Assembly (NCBI GenBank): GCA_947497485.1
Contig: CANMHB010000014.1
Span: 32,598-96,597 of the forward strand
Direction of reading: 5' to 3'
Source of the DNA: Flavobacteriales bacterium
GTDB lineage: Bacteria > Bacteroidota > Bacteroidia > Flavobacteriales_D > Crocinitomicaceae
Length of the DNA stretch: 64,000 nucleotides
Part shown: positions 18,586 through 28,151 of the stretch, piece by piece
Layout: each line of letters starts with the position of its first letter
Numbering within the stretch: position 1 is the stretch's first letter
Notes under the pieces: generated by a model
What the model was told of the DNA's origin: nothing
Seen by the model: only the letters and a program-made list of their open reading frames with translations
The model's database searches: none
Made by a program: the position numbers and the translations under genes

Positions 18586-19059
18586 TCAGACTTCAGGCCG
18601 AAAAGCGTCGATAAGTATTCCTGAATCGCGGCTCATTTCCTCGGATGAATTGATTTGGAACTCGACACAAACATAACCGCAGGTTTTCAAATGAATTTCT
18701 TTACCTGAAAAATAGCTAGCGAGATGGGATAGACCATCATTGTGACCCAAAATAAAAATATCGTTTGAAATCTTTTGTTCCCAGACGAAGTTCAACAAAT
18801 CGTTTAGTCCCGATAGATATAAATTTTGTTCAAAGCATACTTTTTTGAAATCGATATTTTTACAAACAACATCGAATGTTTCTCTTGTTCGCTGAGCACT
18901 TGAACAGTATAAGGAAGTATCTTCCCAATTTTTATGTTCAAGGAAAGAAGCCATTATTGTGGCTTGCGACTTTCCTTTCTCCATTAATTTCCGATCAAAA
19001 TCACGCCCGGAATTTGAGATTTTTTCCGTTTTCGCGTGACGCAAAATATGGAGTTTCAC
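18586..19059 (-). CDS. SixA-like histidine phosphatase
   Basis: 'KLHILRHAKTEK' RHG-type motif and 'FILGHNDGLSHL'. Confidence 0.9.
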   Translation of the reverse strand: MKLHILRHAKTEKISNSGRDFDRKLMEKGKSQATIMASFLEHKNWEDTSLYCSSAQRTRETFDVVCKNIDFKKVCFEQNLYLSGLNDLLNFVWEQKISNDIFILGHNDGLSHLASYFSGKEIHLKTCGYVCVEFQINSSEEMSRDSGILIDAFRPEV

Positions 19060-19799
19060 AAGGCTAAATTTTTGACTAAATAATTTCCGATTTTATGGAA
19101 ATAAGGTAAATTGAGGTGGTCCTCCAAAAGCATTAAATGCTCTATGCGATGGCAATCCGTTCCAACAAAATCGAATTCACCAGCATCTATTAATCGTTCT
19201 GCCTGCTTGCGAATGTCAGGGCCATAATGTCCTGTTAATGAGTTTAGATTAACTTGGATGTTAATGCCTTTTCTTCTCCAATTTTTTGCTTTTTCAATAT
19301 CGCCCAAATAATACATATAGCGCTCGAAATGAGCAACAACTGGTCGATATCCATTGGTTTGAAGTTCAAAGAAAAGTTGTTCTAAGTATTGTGGTGGCGA
19401 GTGAAAAGCAAATTCTACTAAAACATATTGATCTCCAAAAGTCAATAATTCCTTGTTTTTGATTTTGGGCATTAAGGTTTCATCAAAATAATATTCTGCA
19501 GCAGCTTCTATTTCAATTGTTAAACCTACTTCTTTAATTGCTTTTCGAACCTCCTCAAGGCCATTCTTAATAATTTCTGGAGTATTAGGAAACCCATCTG
19601 TCATGATATGAGGAGTGGTTACGACTTTCTTAAAACCAAGTGATTCAAATTTTGTCAACATGGCAATCGTTTGATCCATGTCTTTCGAACCATCGTCAAT
19701 TCCTGGAATGAGATGGCTGTGCATATCGACCTTTATTCGTCCTAAATCAAAAGGAGGTAGAACTTCTTTTTTTTTGAAAAACCGATCGAAAATACCCAT
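19056..19799 (-). CDS. CpsB/YwqE-type PHP tyrosine-protein phosphatase
   Basis: 'VDMHSHLIPGIDDGSKDMDQTIAML', 'VVTTPHIM', 'FVGTDCHR'. Start at MGIFDRFF (cat 19797-19799); the track's longer ORF runs into rfbB. Confidence 0.92.
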   Translation of the reverse strand: MGIFDRFFKKKEVLPPFDLGRIKVDMHSHLIPGIDDGSKDMDQTIAMLTKFESLGFKKVVTTPHIMTDGFPNTPEIIKNGLEEVRKAIKEVGLTIEIEAAAEYYFDETLMPKIKNKELLTFGDQYVLVEFAFHSPPQYLEQLFFELQTNGYRPVVAHFERYMYYLGDIEKAKNWRRKGINIQVNLNSLTGHYGPDIRKQAERLIDAGEFDFVGTDCHRIEHLMLLEDHLNLPYFHKIGNYLVKNLAL

Positions 19800-19803
19800 C
19801 AAA

Positions 19804-20865
19804 TTATCTGTTTGCGTACATGCTTTTGTAGTAATCTTTGTATGATCCACTCGTAACCTTATCCACCCATTCCTGATTTTCCAAATACCAGTCAACAGTT
19901 TTTGACAAGCCTTCTTCAAACGTAATCGATGGTTTCCAATTTAATTCTCTTTCAAGTTTAGAAGCATCTATGGCATAACGTTTGTCGTGTCCGGCTCGGT
20001 CTGTAACGTATGTAATTAACTCTTCCGATTCTCCTGCATTTCGTCCCAATTTCTCGTCCATTAAACGACAAAGAAATCGCACTAATTCGATGTTTGTCCA
20101 TTCGTTTAGACCACCAACGTTGTATGATTCACCAACTCTTCCGTTATGAAAAATGGTATCAATGGCGCTTGCATGGTCTTCAACCCACAACCAATCGCGA
20201 ATATTATCTCCTTTGCCGTAAATAGGCAGCGATTTTTTATGTTGAATGTTGTGAATCATCAACGGAATCAATTTCTCTGGAAAATGGTGACTGCCGTAAT
20301 TATTTGAGCAGTTTGACATTTTAATCGGCAATCCATAAGTATGGTAGTAAGCCATTACAAAATGATCCGAAGACGATTTGGAAGCAGAATATGGACTTCT
20401 GGGGTCATACGAAGTTTCTTCTGTAAATAAACCTTCATCACCCAAGCTGCCATAAACTTCATCCGTCGAAACATGATGGAAAACGTGATTTGATTCTTTC
20501 TTCCATAGATCTTTGGCTACTTGAAGTAAATTCACAGTTCCAACAACATTCGTCATTACAAATTCCATTGGGCCTTCGATCGAACGATCAACATGCGATT
20601 CAGCTGCTAGATGAATAACATCCGAAATATTATACTTTGAGAAAACAGCACGAACAGACTCTGCATCGACGATATCTATTTTTTCAAAACGATAATTGGG
20701 AAATACATCAACATCACTTAAATTCTCTAAGTTTCCGGCGTAGGTTAATTTATCCGCATTTACAACCAAGTAATTTGGGTATTTCTTAAGCAATCTGCGA
20801 ACGACATGAGACCCAATAAATCCAGCACCGCCAGTAACAAGAATATTCTTTTCAAATGCTGCCAT
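19804..20865 (-). CDS. rfbB: dTDP-glucose 4,6-dehydratase
   Basis: 'ILVTGGAGFIGSHVVRRLL', 'HVSTDEVYGSLGDEGLFTEETSYDPRSPYSASKSSSDHFV'. Confidence 0.95.
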   Translation of the reverse strand: MAAFEKNILVTGGAGFIGSHVVRRLLKKYPNYLVVNADKLTYAGNLENLSDVDVFPNYRFEKIDIVDAESVRAVFSKYNISDVIHLAAESHVDRSIEGPMEFVMTNVVGTVNLLQVAKDLWKKESNHVFHHVSTDEVYGSLGDEGLFTEETSYDPRSPYSASKSSSDHFVMAYYHTYGLPIKMSNCSNNYGSHHFPEKLIPLMIHNIQHKKSLPIYGKGDNIRDWLWVEDHASAIDTIFHNGRVGESYNVGGLNEWTNIELVRFLCRLMDEKLGRNAGESEELITYVTDRAGHDKRYAIDASKLERELNWKPSITFEEGLSKTVDWYLENQEWVDKVTSGSYKDYYKSMYANR

Positions 20866-20866
20866 A

Positions 20867-22171
20867 TTATAAACTCCAGTATTCTAATTCGTTTATTTTC
20901 CCTTTGTAAATTCCTTTTACATCAACAAAAACTCCTTTTTCATCTTTTAGAATTTCTTTGAAGTAATTTTCATTTAAGTCAATATACTCTTTGTGATTAA
21001 CTGCCACAATAATTGCATCGTAATCTTTTCCTGCATTTGAAACGAGTCCAACACCATATTCATGGAGCATTTCGTTTGAATCCGCATGCGGATCAATTAT
21101 ATCCACATGTACCTGAAACGACTGGAGTTCATTTACTATATCAATTACTTTGGAATTTCTAATATCACTAACGTCCTCTTTAAAAGTTGCACCCATGATA
21201 AGTACTTTCGCATCTTGAATATGTTTTCCCTGAGCAATGATCTTCTTAACTGTTTGCTTAGCGATGTAAAAGCCCATCGAATCATTTACATATCTACCAC
21301 TAGTAATAACTTGAGCGTGATAGCCAGCCTGAAGAGCCTTGTGTGTTAAATAATAAGGATCAACTCCAATACAATGTCCACCGACAAGACCTGGTGAAAA
21401 CTTCAAGAAGTTCCATTTTGTTCCGGCAGCTTCAAGAACGTCGAATGTATTAATTTTCAACTTATTAAAAATAATTGAAAGCTCATTTATCAAAGCAATA
21501 TTAACATCACGTTGCGTATTTTCAATAATTTTTGCAGCTTCGGCTACTTTGATTGTTGGAGCTCTATGCACCCCTGCGGCAACAACTAATTCATATGTTT
21601 TAGCAATTTGTTCCAACGACTCATTACAACATCCTGATGCAACCTTGATTACATTTTGTAAGGTATGTTGCTTATCTCCTGGATTAATTCGCTCTGGAGA
21701 ATATCCCACTTTAAAATCCTTTTTGAATTTTAAACCTGACATTTCTTCAAGAATTGGAATACAATCTTCTTCGGTACAGCCAGGATAAACAGTCGATTCG
21801 TAAACCACATAATCTCCTTCTTTCAGCACTGCGCCTACTGTCTTGCTAGCGCCGATAAGTGGCTTCAAATCGGGTAAATTAGCGTCATCAATTGGCGTGG
21901 GAACCGCAACGATAAAAAAGTTTACATCCTTCAAATCTTCAAGATTATTTGTGAATAAGATATCACAACCTTCAAAATCTTTCGATTCCAATTCATTGCT
22001 TGGATCAATTTTGTTTTTCATCATATCAACGCGTTGTTGATTGATATCAAAACCAACGACTTTTATTTTTCGGGCAAATTCCAAAGCGATTGGTAATCCA
22101 ACATAGCCCAGTCCGATTACAGCGAGTTTCGCTTCTTGGTCGACAAGTTTGTCAAAAATTAATTTATTCAT
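20867..22171 (-). CDS. Nucleotide sugar dehydrogenase, WbpA/TviB-like (UDP-N-acetylhexosamine 6-dehydrogenase)
   Basis: 'AVIGLGYVGLPIALEFA', 'VYESTVYPGCTEEDCIPILE', 'GHCIGVDPYYLTHKA'. Confidence 0.9.
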   Translation of the reverse strand: MNKLIFDKLVDQEAKLAVIGLGYVGLPIALEFARKIKVVGFDINQQRVDMMKNKIDPSNELESKDFEGCDILFTNNLEDLKDVNFFIVAVPTPIDDANLPDLKPLIGASKTVGAVLKEGDYVVYESTVYPGCTEEDCIPILEEMSGLKFKKDFKVGYSPERINPGDKQHTLQNVIKVASGCCNESLEQIAKTYELVVAAGVHRAPTIKVAEAAKIIENTQRDVNIALINELSIIFNKLKINTFDVLEAAGTKWNFLKFSPGLVGGHCIGVDPYYLTHKALQAGYHAQVITSGRYVNDSMGFYIAKQTVKKIIAQGKHIQDAKVLIMGATFKEDVSDIRNSKVIDIVNELQSFQVHVDIIDPHADSNEMLHEYGVGLVSNAGKDYDAIIVAVNHKEYIDLNENYFKEILKDEKGVFVDVKGIYKGKINELEYWSL

Positions 22172-22172
22172 T

Positions 22173-23210
22173 TTATTTTGTGTAGGTTAGTTGTTCGTTT
22201 CTTAATTTGTAAATTCTCTCAATTATTTCAACAACTTTAAGTCCTTCTAGCGCATTTGTAGTTGGTGAAGTTCTTCCTTTCAGTGTATCTATAACATTGG
22301 AAATAACATAATTGTGATTCGCAGCAGAACCTTTGTAAGGTCCGTAGTCGTTTGCAGGATTGGATTCCTTCAATTTAGGCATTTCGTAACCCACAATGTT
22401 GCAAACTTCAACTTCGTTCATATATTGGCCACCGATTTTAACACTTCCATTTTTACCAACGATTGTCATTGAAGATTCTAGATTTTGGTTAGCCACTGCA
22501 GTAGAATAATTTATGCAGCCCATTCCTCCATTAATAAAATCGAAGCTTACAAAGCCCGAATCTTCGAAATCGGTTGAATTTTGATGATTGAAATCCGCAA
22601 ATTTCCCTTGAATATTATCAATGTCTCCAAAAAGCCAGTACATAATGTCAATGAAATGCGAGAATTGCGTAAACAAGGTTCCTCCATCCAAATCTTTGGT
22701 TCCTTTCCAACCTCCTGCCTTGTAGTATCGATCATCACGGTTCCAATAACAATTCAATTGAACCATATATATTTCTCCAATTATACCTTGTGAAACAACT
22801 TCTTTAATCCATTCAGAAGGAGGCGAATAGCGATTCTGCATCACACAAAATACTTGTCTTGAAACCTGTAAAGCTTTAAAAATGATTTTTTCACAACTTT
22901 CTTTTGTTAAGCCCATTGGTTTCTCACATACCACATGTTTTTTTGCTTCAAGTGCTTTCAAAGATTGTTCTGCATGAAGTCCGTTGGGCGTACAAACATT
23001 TACCACATCAAAGTGCAATCCGCTTGTCAGAAGCTCATCAATCGACTTAAAAAATGGGACTTCGAAATCTTGCGCGCCACATTCTTCTTTTGATCGAACA
23101 TCAACCATAGCAACCAATTCACCTTCTTGATCCCTACGAATCATTTCAGCATGTCTTTTCCCGATGTGTCCTGCGCCAATTACGGCGAATTTTATTTTAC
23201 TATCTGGCAT
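22173..23210 (-). CDS. Gfo/Idh/MocA oxidoreductase (WbpB/WlbA-like)
   Basis: 'FAVIGAGHIGKRHAEMI', 'HVVCEKPMGLTKESCEKII', 'WKGTKDLDGGTLFTQFSHFIDIMYWL'. Confidence 0.88.
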   Translation of the reverse strand: MPDSKIKFAVIGAGHIGKRHAEMIRRDQEGELVAMVDVRSKEECGAQDFEVPFFKSIDELLTSGLHFDVVNVCTPNGLHAEQSLKALEAKKHVVCEKPMGLTKESCEKIIFKALQVSRQVFCVMQNRYSPPSEWIKEVVSQGIIGEIYMVQLNCYWNRDDRYYKAGGWKGTKDLDGGTLFTQFSHFIDIMYWLFGDIDNIQGKFADFNHQNSTDFEDSGFVSFDFINGGMGCINYSTAVANQNLESSMTIVGKNGSVKIGGQYMNEVEVCNIVGYEMPKLKESNPANDYGPYKGSAANHNYVISNVIDTLKGRTSPTTNALEGLKVVEIIERIYKLRNEQLTYTK

Positions 23211-23779
23211 TATAATTTTCTTACAGAATTATTTATAAGTTCATATTTTTCCTTGCTTTCTGGACATTCAGCAATTCCTTGCTCATTGAAAACCAAACGA
23301 TGCCCAAATTCACTCATCCATCCTATTTGACGAGCAGGATTACCAACAACTAATGCGTAATCTGGAATGTGTTTAGTTACAACAGAACCAGCACCTACAA
23401 ATGCATATCGACCGATATCATGCCCACAGACAATCGTTGCATTTGCACCAATACTAGCACCTTTTTTTACAACTGTTTTTGAATATTGACCACGACGATT
23501 TACACCACTTCTAGGATTGGTTACATTTGTAAAAACCATTGATGGTCCCAAAAAAACATCATCTTCGCATTCTACACCTGTATAAATCGAAACGTTATTT
23601 TGAACTTTTACGTTTTTACCTAATATCACGTCTGGAGATACGACAACATTTTGTCCAATGTTACAATTTTCTCCAAGAATACAATTACTCATAATGTGAG
23701 AGAAGTGCCAGATTTTGGTGCCTTCTCCAATTTGACAGCCGTCATCAACATATGCTGATTCGTGTGCGAAATAACCCAT
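23210..23779 (-). CDS. Left-handed beta-helix N-acetyltransferase (WbpD/WlbB-like)
   Basis: Hexapeptide repeats '[37 protein letters not shown]', '[14 protein letters not shown]'. Confidence 0.88.
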   Translation of the reverse strand: MGYFAHESAYVDDGCQIGEGTKIWHFSHIMSNCILGENCNIGQNVVVSPDVILGKNVKVQNNVSIYTGVECEDDVFLGPSMVFTNVTNPRSGVNRRGQYSKTVVKKGASIGANATIVCGHDIGRYAFVGAGSVVTKHIPDYALVVGNPARQIGWMSEFGHRLVFNEQGIAECPESKEKYELINNSVRKL

Positions 23780-23780
23780 T

Positions 23781-24779
23781 TTATTTAATTATGTATTTAT
23801 CAAAATTATAGTGGTCGGTCTCCATTAACTCTTCTTGAGATAAACTCTTAAAATAATCATAAGTTAATTTTAGCCCTTCACTTCGATTAACTTTTGGCTC
23901 CCAACCTAAAATTTCCTTCGCTTTTGTTATGTCCGGCTGACGTTGTTTAGGATCATCAACAGGTAAATCTTTATATATTACCTTTTGTGTGGTGCCCGTA
24001 AGCTGAATGATTTCTTCCGCAAATTGTGAAATTGTAATTTCTGAAGGATTTCCAATATTAACCGGATAAGGGTAATTACTTTTAAGTAATCGCACGATTC
24101 CTTCAACTAAATCGTCAACAAAACAGAATGATCTAGTTTGTGAACCGTCTCCAAATACTGTTAGATCTTCTCCTCGCAATGCTTGACCAATAAATGCCGG
24201 TAATACACGTCCGTCATTCAATCGCATTTTAGGTCCATATGTATTGAAAATACGAACGATTCTCGTTTCTACACCATGAAAATTATGATAGGCCATTGTA
24301 ATTGCTTCTTGAAAGCGTTTTGCTTCGTCATAAACACCACGAGGACCAACAGGATTTACGTTTCCCCAATATTCTTCTGGTTGCGGATGAACAGTTGGAT
24401 CACCATATACTTCAGATGTTGAAGCGATTAGAACACGAGCGCCTTTTGCTTTTGCAAGCCCTAAGCAATTGTGAACTCCTAAAGAACCCACCTTTAACGT
24501 TTGAATTGGAATTTTAAGGTAATCAATTGGACTTGCCGGAGATGCAAAATGTAAAATATAATCTAACTTTCCTGGAACATGAATGAATTTTGAAACATCG
24601 TGGTTGTAGAATTCAAAATGCTCTAATTTGAAAAGATGTTCGATATTTTTTAGCCTTCCTGTTATAAGATTATCCATTCCGATGACATGGTAGCCATCCT
24701 TAATAAATCGATCGCAAAGATGTGAACCTAAAAATCCAGCCGCACCAGTAATTAAAACTCTTTTCATCTTATTTTTCAA
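23781..24779 (-). CDS. UDP-glucuronate decarboxylase / UXS-like SDR
   Basis: '[35 protein letters not shown]', '[33 protein letters not shown]', '[38 protein letters not shown]'. Confidence 0.9.
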   Translation of the reverse strand: MKNKMKRVLITGAAGFLGSHLCDRFIKDGYHVIGMDNLITGRLKNIEHLFKLEHFEFYNHDVSKFIHVPGKLDYILHFASPASPIDYLKIPIQTLKVGSLGVHNCLGLAKAKGARVLIASTSEVYGDPTVHPQPEEYWGNVNPVGPRGVYDEAKRFQEAITMAYHNFHGVETRIVRIFNTYGPKMRLNDGRVLPAFIGQALRGEDLTVFGDGSQTRSFCFVDDLVEGIVRLLKSNYPYPVNIGNPSEITISQFAEEIIQLTGTTQKVIYKDLPVDDPKQRQPDITKAKEILGWEPKVNRSEGLKLTYDYFKSLSQEELMETDHYNFDKYIIK

Positions 24780-26085
24780 TTAAGTTTCGACCAATACTCG
24801 CGTAGAAAAATCCTTTTTCACTCATTTCCTCAATGTCAAATAAATTTCTGCCATCAAAAATCACGGCATCATTTAACAATGATTTTATTCGGTTGAAATC
24901 AGGATTTCTAAAGATGCCCCATTCCGTGCAAATTAATAGTGCATCTGCTCCTTCAAGCGATTGGTATTCATCTTTAGCAAATGAGATTTTATCTCCTAAC
25001 AAAGCTTGAACATTTGGCATCGCTTCAGGGTCAAATGCAGTTATCTCCGCTCCAGCCTTCAGTAATTCTTCAATCATATAAAGTGCTGGTGCTTCGCGAA
25101 TATCATCTGTATCGGGCTTGAAAGCTAATCCCCAAATGGCAATTTTCTTTCCTTGTAAATTTCCGCGGAAGAAATTTTTCATTTTTGGAAAAAGGACCGT
25201 TTTTTGATTTTCGTTCACAGTCATTACTGCATTCAAAATCTCAAAATTGAAATTTTGCTCTTTTCCTGACTTAACAAGTGCTTGAACATCTTTTGGAAAA
25301 CATGAACCTCCGTATCCTATTCCAGGAAACAAAAATCGTTTTCCGATACGGGCATCTGAGCCAATACCAATTCTAACTTTGTCTACATCAGCACCTACCA
25401 ACTCGCAAAAGTTAGCAATTTCATTCATAAACGTAATTTTTGTAGCAAGGAAAGAATTCGCTGCGTATTTTGTTAATTCAGCGGATTTTTCATCCATAAA
25501 ATAGATAGGATTTCCCTGTCTCACAAATGGCCTGTATAGACTTTCCATTATTTTTTTTGCCCGGTCATCGCTCGTTCCAATTACCACGCGATCTGGTTTC
25601 ATAAAGTCACTTACGGCAAAGCCTTCGCGTAAAAACTCCGGATTAGAAACGACAGCAAAATCGGTTTTGGCATTCTCAGCAATTGCAGCATGAACCTTTT
25701 CTGCGGTTCCAACAGGCACAGTACTTTTATCCACAATAACTTTGTAATCTGTCATTATTTTTCCCAGATGTTCGGCTACTCCTAAAATGTAGGATAAGTC
25801 CGCAGAGCCGTCTTCTCCTGGAGGAGTCGGTAGGGCTAAAAAAATAATCTCCGCATCTTTGATTCCATCCTCCAAAGAAGTAGTGAACGATAATCGATTT
25901 GCTTTTATATTTCTTTCAAACAAGGTGTCAAGATCTGGCTCATAAATCGGAATGATGCCATTTTTCATTTTTTCAACCTTTTTTTGATCGATATCGACAC
26001 AAATAACTTGATTACCCGTTTCAGCAAAACACGTCCCAGTTACCAACCCAACATATCCTGTTCCAACAACTGTTATTTTTTTCAT
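24769..26085 (-). CDS. ugd: UDP-glucose 6-dehydrogenase
   Basis: '[31 protein letters not shown]', '[11 protein letters not shown]', '[14 protein letters not shown]'. Confidence 0.93.
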   Translation of the reverse strand: MKKITVVGTGYVGLVTGTCFAETGNQVICVDIDQKKVEKMKNGIIPIYEPDLDTLFERNIKANRLSFTTSLEDGIKDAEIIFLALPTPPGEDGSADLSYILGVAEHLGKIMTDYKVIVDKSTVPVGTAEKVHAAIAENAKTDFAVVSNPEFLREGFAVSDFMKPDRVVIGTSDDRAKKIMESLYRPFVRQGNPIYFMDEKSAELTKYAANSFLATKITFMNEIANFCELVGADVDKVRIGIGSDARIGKRFLFPGIGYGGSCFPKDVQALVKSGKEQNFNFEILNAVMTVNENQKTVLFPKMKNFFRGNLQGKKIAIWGLAFKPDTDDIREAPALYMIEELLKAGAEITAFDPEAMPNVQALLGDKISFAKDEYQSLEGADALLICTEWGIFRNPDFNRIKSLLNDAVIFDGRNLFDIEEMSEKGFFYASIGRNLIEK

Positions 26086-26106
26086 TCGTAGCGCAGTCTT
26101 TAAGTA

Positions 26107-27237
26107 TTATTTATTCAAAAATTCAGCAACTGATTTCGTAATATATTCGAGTTGCTCTTCCTGCATTTCGGTATGAATCGGCAACGAAATTACGCGTTCA
26201 GTTAACCAGTCCGTTGTTGGTAGATTTGTCGAAGCACTACCAAAAGATTCAAACATCTTTTGGCGATGCGCTGGCACAGGATAGTAGATCATTGAAGGCA
26301 CGTCTTTACTCGCTAAATATTCATTCAAGCCGTCGCGGTCATGTCCTTCCAAGATGAGTGTATACTGATGGAATACATGTTTTGAGTCATGTGATCGAAA
26401 TGGAATTTGAACACCTTCCATTGGACCAAAAAATTCATCGTAGTAATCTGCCACATTCCGACGAGCATCGATGTAATTATCTAATTGACGTAATTTAATT
26501 CGTAAAACTGCTGCTTGAATGTTGTCTAATCTTGAATTACAACCAACCACATCATGATAATAGCGCTTACTTTGACCATGGTTTGCGATCATTTTCAATT
26601 TAACGGATAAATCATCATTGTTTGTAAAAATAGCACCGCCATCACCGTAGCAGCCTAAGTTCTTTGATGGAAAGAAAGAAGTACACCCAATATCACCGAT
26701 TGTGCCCGTTTTAACCACAGAACCATTTGTTAAGTGATAATCTGATCCTATTGCTTGAGCGTTATCTTCTATGACATAAAGATTATGTTTTTTGGCTATT
26801 TCCATAATTGCATTCATGTCAGCTGCTTGTCCATAAAGATGAACGGGTACAATAGCTTTCGTTTTCGGTGTTATTGCAGCCTCTATGGCCTTGGCGTCAA
26901 CACAAAACGTATCTTTATTTACTTCTACAAAAATAGGTTTGAGGCCGAGAAGCGCAATTACTTCAGTTGTTGCAATATAGGTAAAAGATGGTGTAATGAC
27001 CTCATCACCAGGTTTGAGATCCAAAGCCATCATGGCAATTTGAAGCGCATCTGTACCATTCGCACATGGAATGACATGTTTAACTCCCAGGTATGATTTC
27101 AACTCGTCTTGAAAACCCGAAACCTCTGGACCATTTATAAATTGGGCATTTTTTAAAACGTCTAAAATTGCCGAATCAATTGCAGGCTTAATTTTCTCAT
27201 ATTGAGAAACTAAGTCTACCATTTGAATTTTTTTCAT
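26107..27237 (-). CDS. DegT/DnrJ/EryC1/StrS aminotransferase (WbpE-like)
   Basis: 'HVIPCANGTDALQIAMMALDLKPGDEVITPSFTYIATTEVIALLGLKPIFVEV', 'SFFPSKNLGCYGDGGAIFTN'. Confidence 0.92.
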   Translation of the reverse strand: MKKIQMVDLVSQYEKIKPAIDSAILDVLKNAQFINGPEVSGFQDELKSYLGVKHVIPCANGTDALQIAMMALDLKPGDEVITPSFTYIATTEVIALLGLKPIFVEVNKDTFCVDAKAIEAAITPKTKAIVPVHLYGQAADMNAIMEIAKKHNLYVIEDNAQAIGSDYHLTNGSVVKTGTIGDIGCTSFFPSKNLGCYGDGGAIFTNNDDLSVKLKMIANHGQSKRYYHDVVGCNSRLDNIQAAVLRIKLRQLDNYIDARRNVADYYDEFFGPMEGVQIPFRSHDSKHVFHQYTLILEGHDRDGLNEYLASKDVPSMIYYPVPAHRQKMFESFGSASTNLPTTDWLTERVISLPIHTEMQEEQLEYITKSVAEFLNK

Positions 27238-27377
27238 TTAAAGAAAATTTTGAAAGGCGAAGTTACGGAAATTCGTTCGGTTATAAGGTTGAATTGCAAA
27301 GAAAATTGAGCTATTTAGGTTCGAATTAATTCGCATAGCTATTTCTTAAAAAATAGGTAACATATAAAAATTGATTT

Positions 27378-27385
27378 TACCTTTG
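27378..27385 (+). promoter_or_regulatory. TAnnTTTG -7 box almost abutting the start codon
   Basis: TACCTTTG ends 4 nt before the ATG at 27390; implies a very short or absent 5' UTR. Confidence 0.35.
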
Positions 27386-27389
27386 AAAG

Positions 27390-28151
27390 ATGAAGTCATT
27401 TTGCATCCTATTGACGTTATTTATCTTTTCGGTTAATTACTCATTTTCCCAACGAAATGTTCGGGATTCAGCAATTGCCACTCCGTTGATAGGTGTTCAT
27501 TATGGAGGGAATTTTACCGCAGCTAATTTAGCAGAACGCTATGGATATCTGAACCACGTTGGCATTTCTGCAGGATATAAAACAGCCAAGAACTGGTACA
27601 TGAGTTTCGACGGGAATTTTATGTTCGGAAATCAAACACGAATGACCGGTTTATTCGATCATTTGGTTGACGAGTATGGAAACATAACAGATGTGAATGG
27701 TGATATTGCTATGGTTCTTGTTTATCCTCGCGGTGTAAATACAAATTTTTCTTTCGGAAAATTGTTTCCTGTCTTAAGCCCAAACTCCAACTCTGGAATT
27801 TTGGTTCATGTTGGAGGAGGTTATTTACTTCATCGCCTAAGAATCGAAACGAATGATCAGGTTGTTCCTTCGCTTGAACTTGACTACAAAAGAGGATACG
27901 ATCGATTGACAACTGGTTTTAACTTTCATCAGTTTATAGGGTATTCATTCTTGGCCAATGCTGGTGCTTGGAACTTTTATGGCGGGTTTTACATTCAGGA
28001 AGGATTAACAAAAAACAGAAGGACTATTTTCTACGATCAACCGGATGTACCCGTATCAACCGATTTAAGACTCGATATTCAATATGGATTTAGAATAGGA
28101 TGGTATATTCCTTTCTATCAGCGATTACCAAAGGATTATTATTTCGACTGA
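27390..28151 (+). CDS. Secreted outer-membrane beta-barrel-like protein
   Basis: 253 aa with signal peptide, alternating aromatic strands, terminal 'GFRIGWYIPFYQRLPKDYYFD'. Confidence 0.65.
   Translation: MKSFCILLTLFIFSVNYSFSQRNVRDSAIATPLIGVHYGGNFTAANLAERYGYLNHVGISAGYKTAKNWYMSFDGNFMFGNQTRMTGLFDHLVDEYGNITDVNGDIAMVLVYPRGVNTNFSFGKLFPVLSPNSNSGILVHVGGGYLLHRLRIETNDQVVPSLELDYKRGYDRLTTGFNFHQFIGYSFLANAGAWNFYGGFYIQEGLTKNRRTIFYDQPDVPVSTDLRLDIQYGFRIGWYIPFYQRLPKDYYFD

Noticed and set aside
19800-19919. N-terminal 40 aa extension of the CpsB/YwqE ORF
   Set aside because: It lies inside the rfbB coding region out of frame; the catalytic protein begins at MGIFDRFF (19799).
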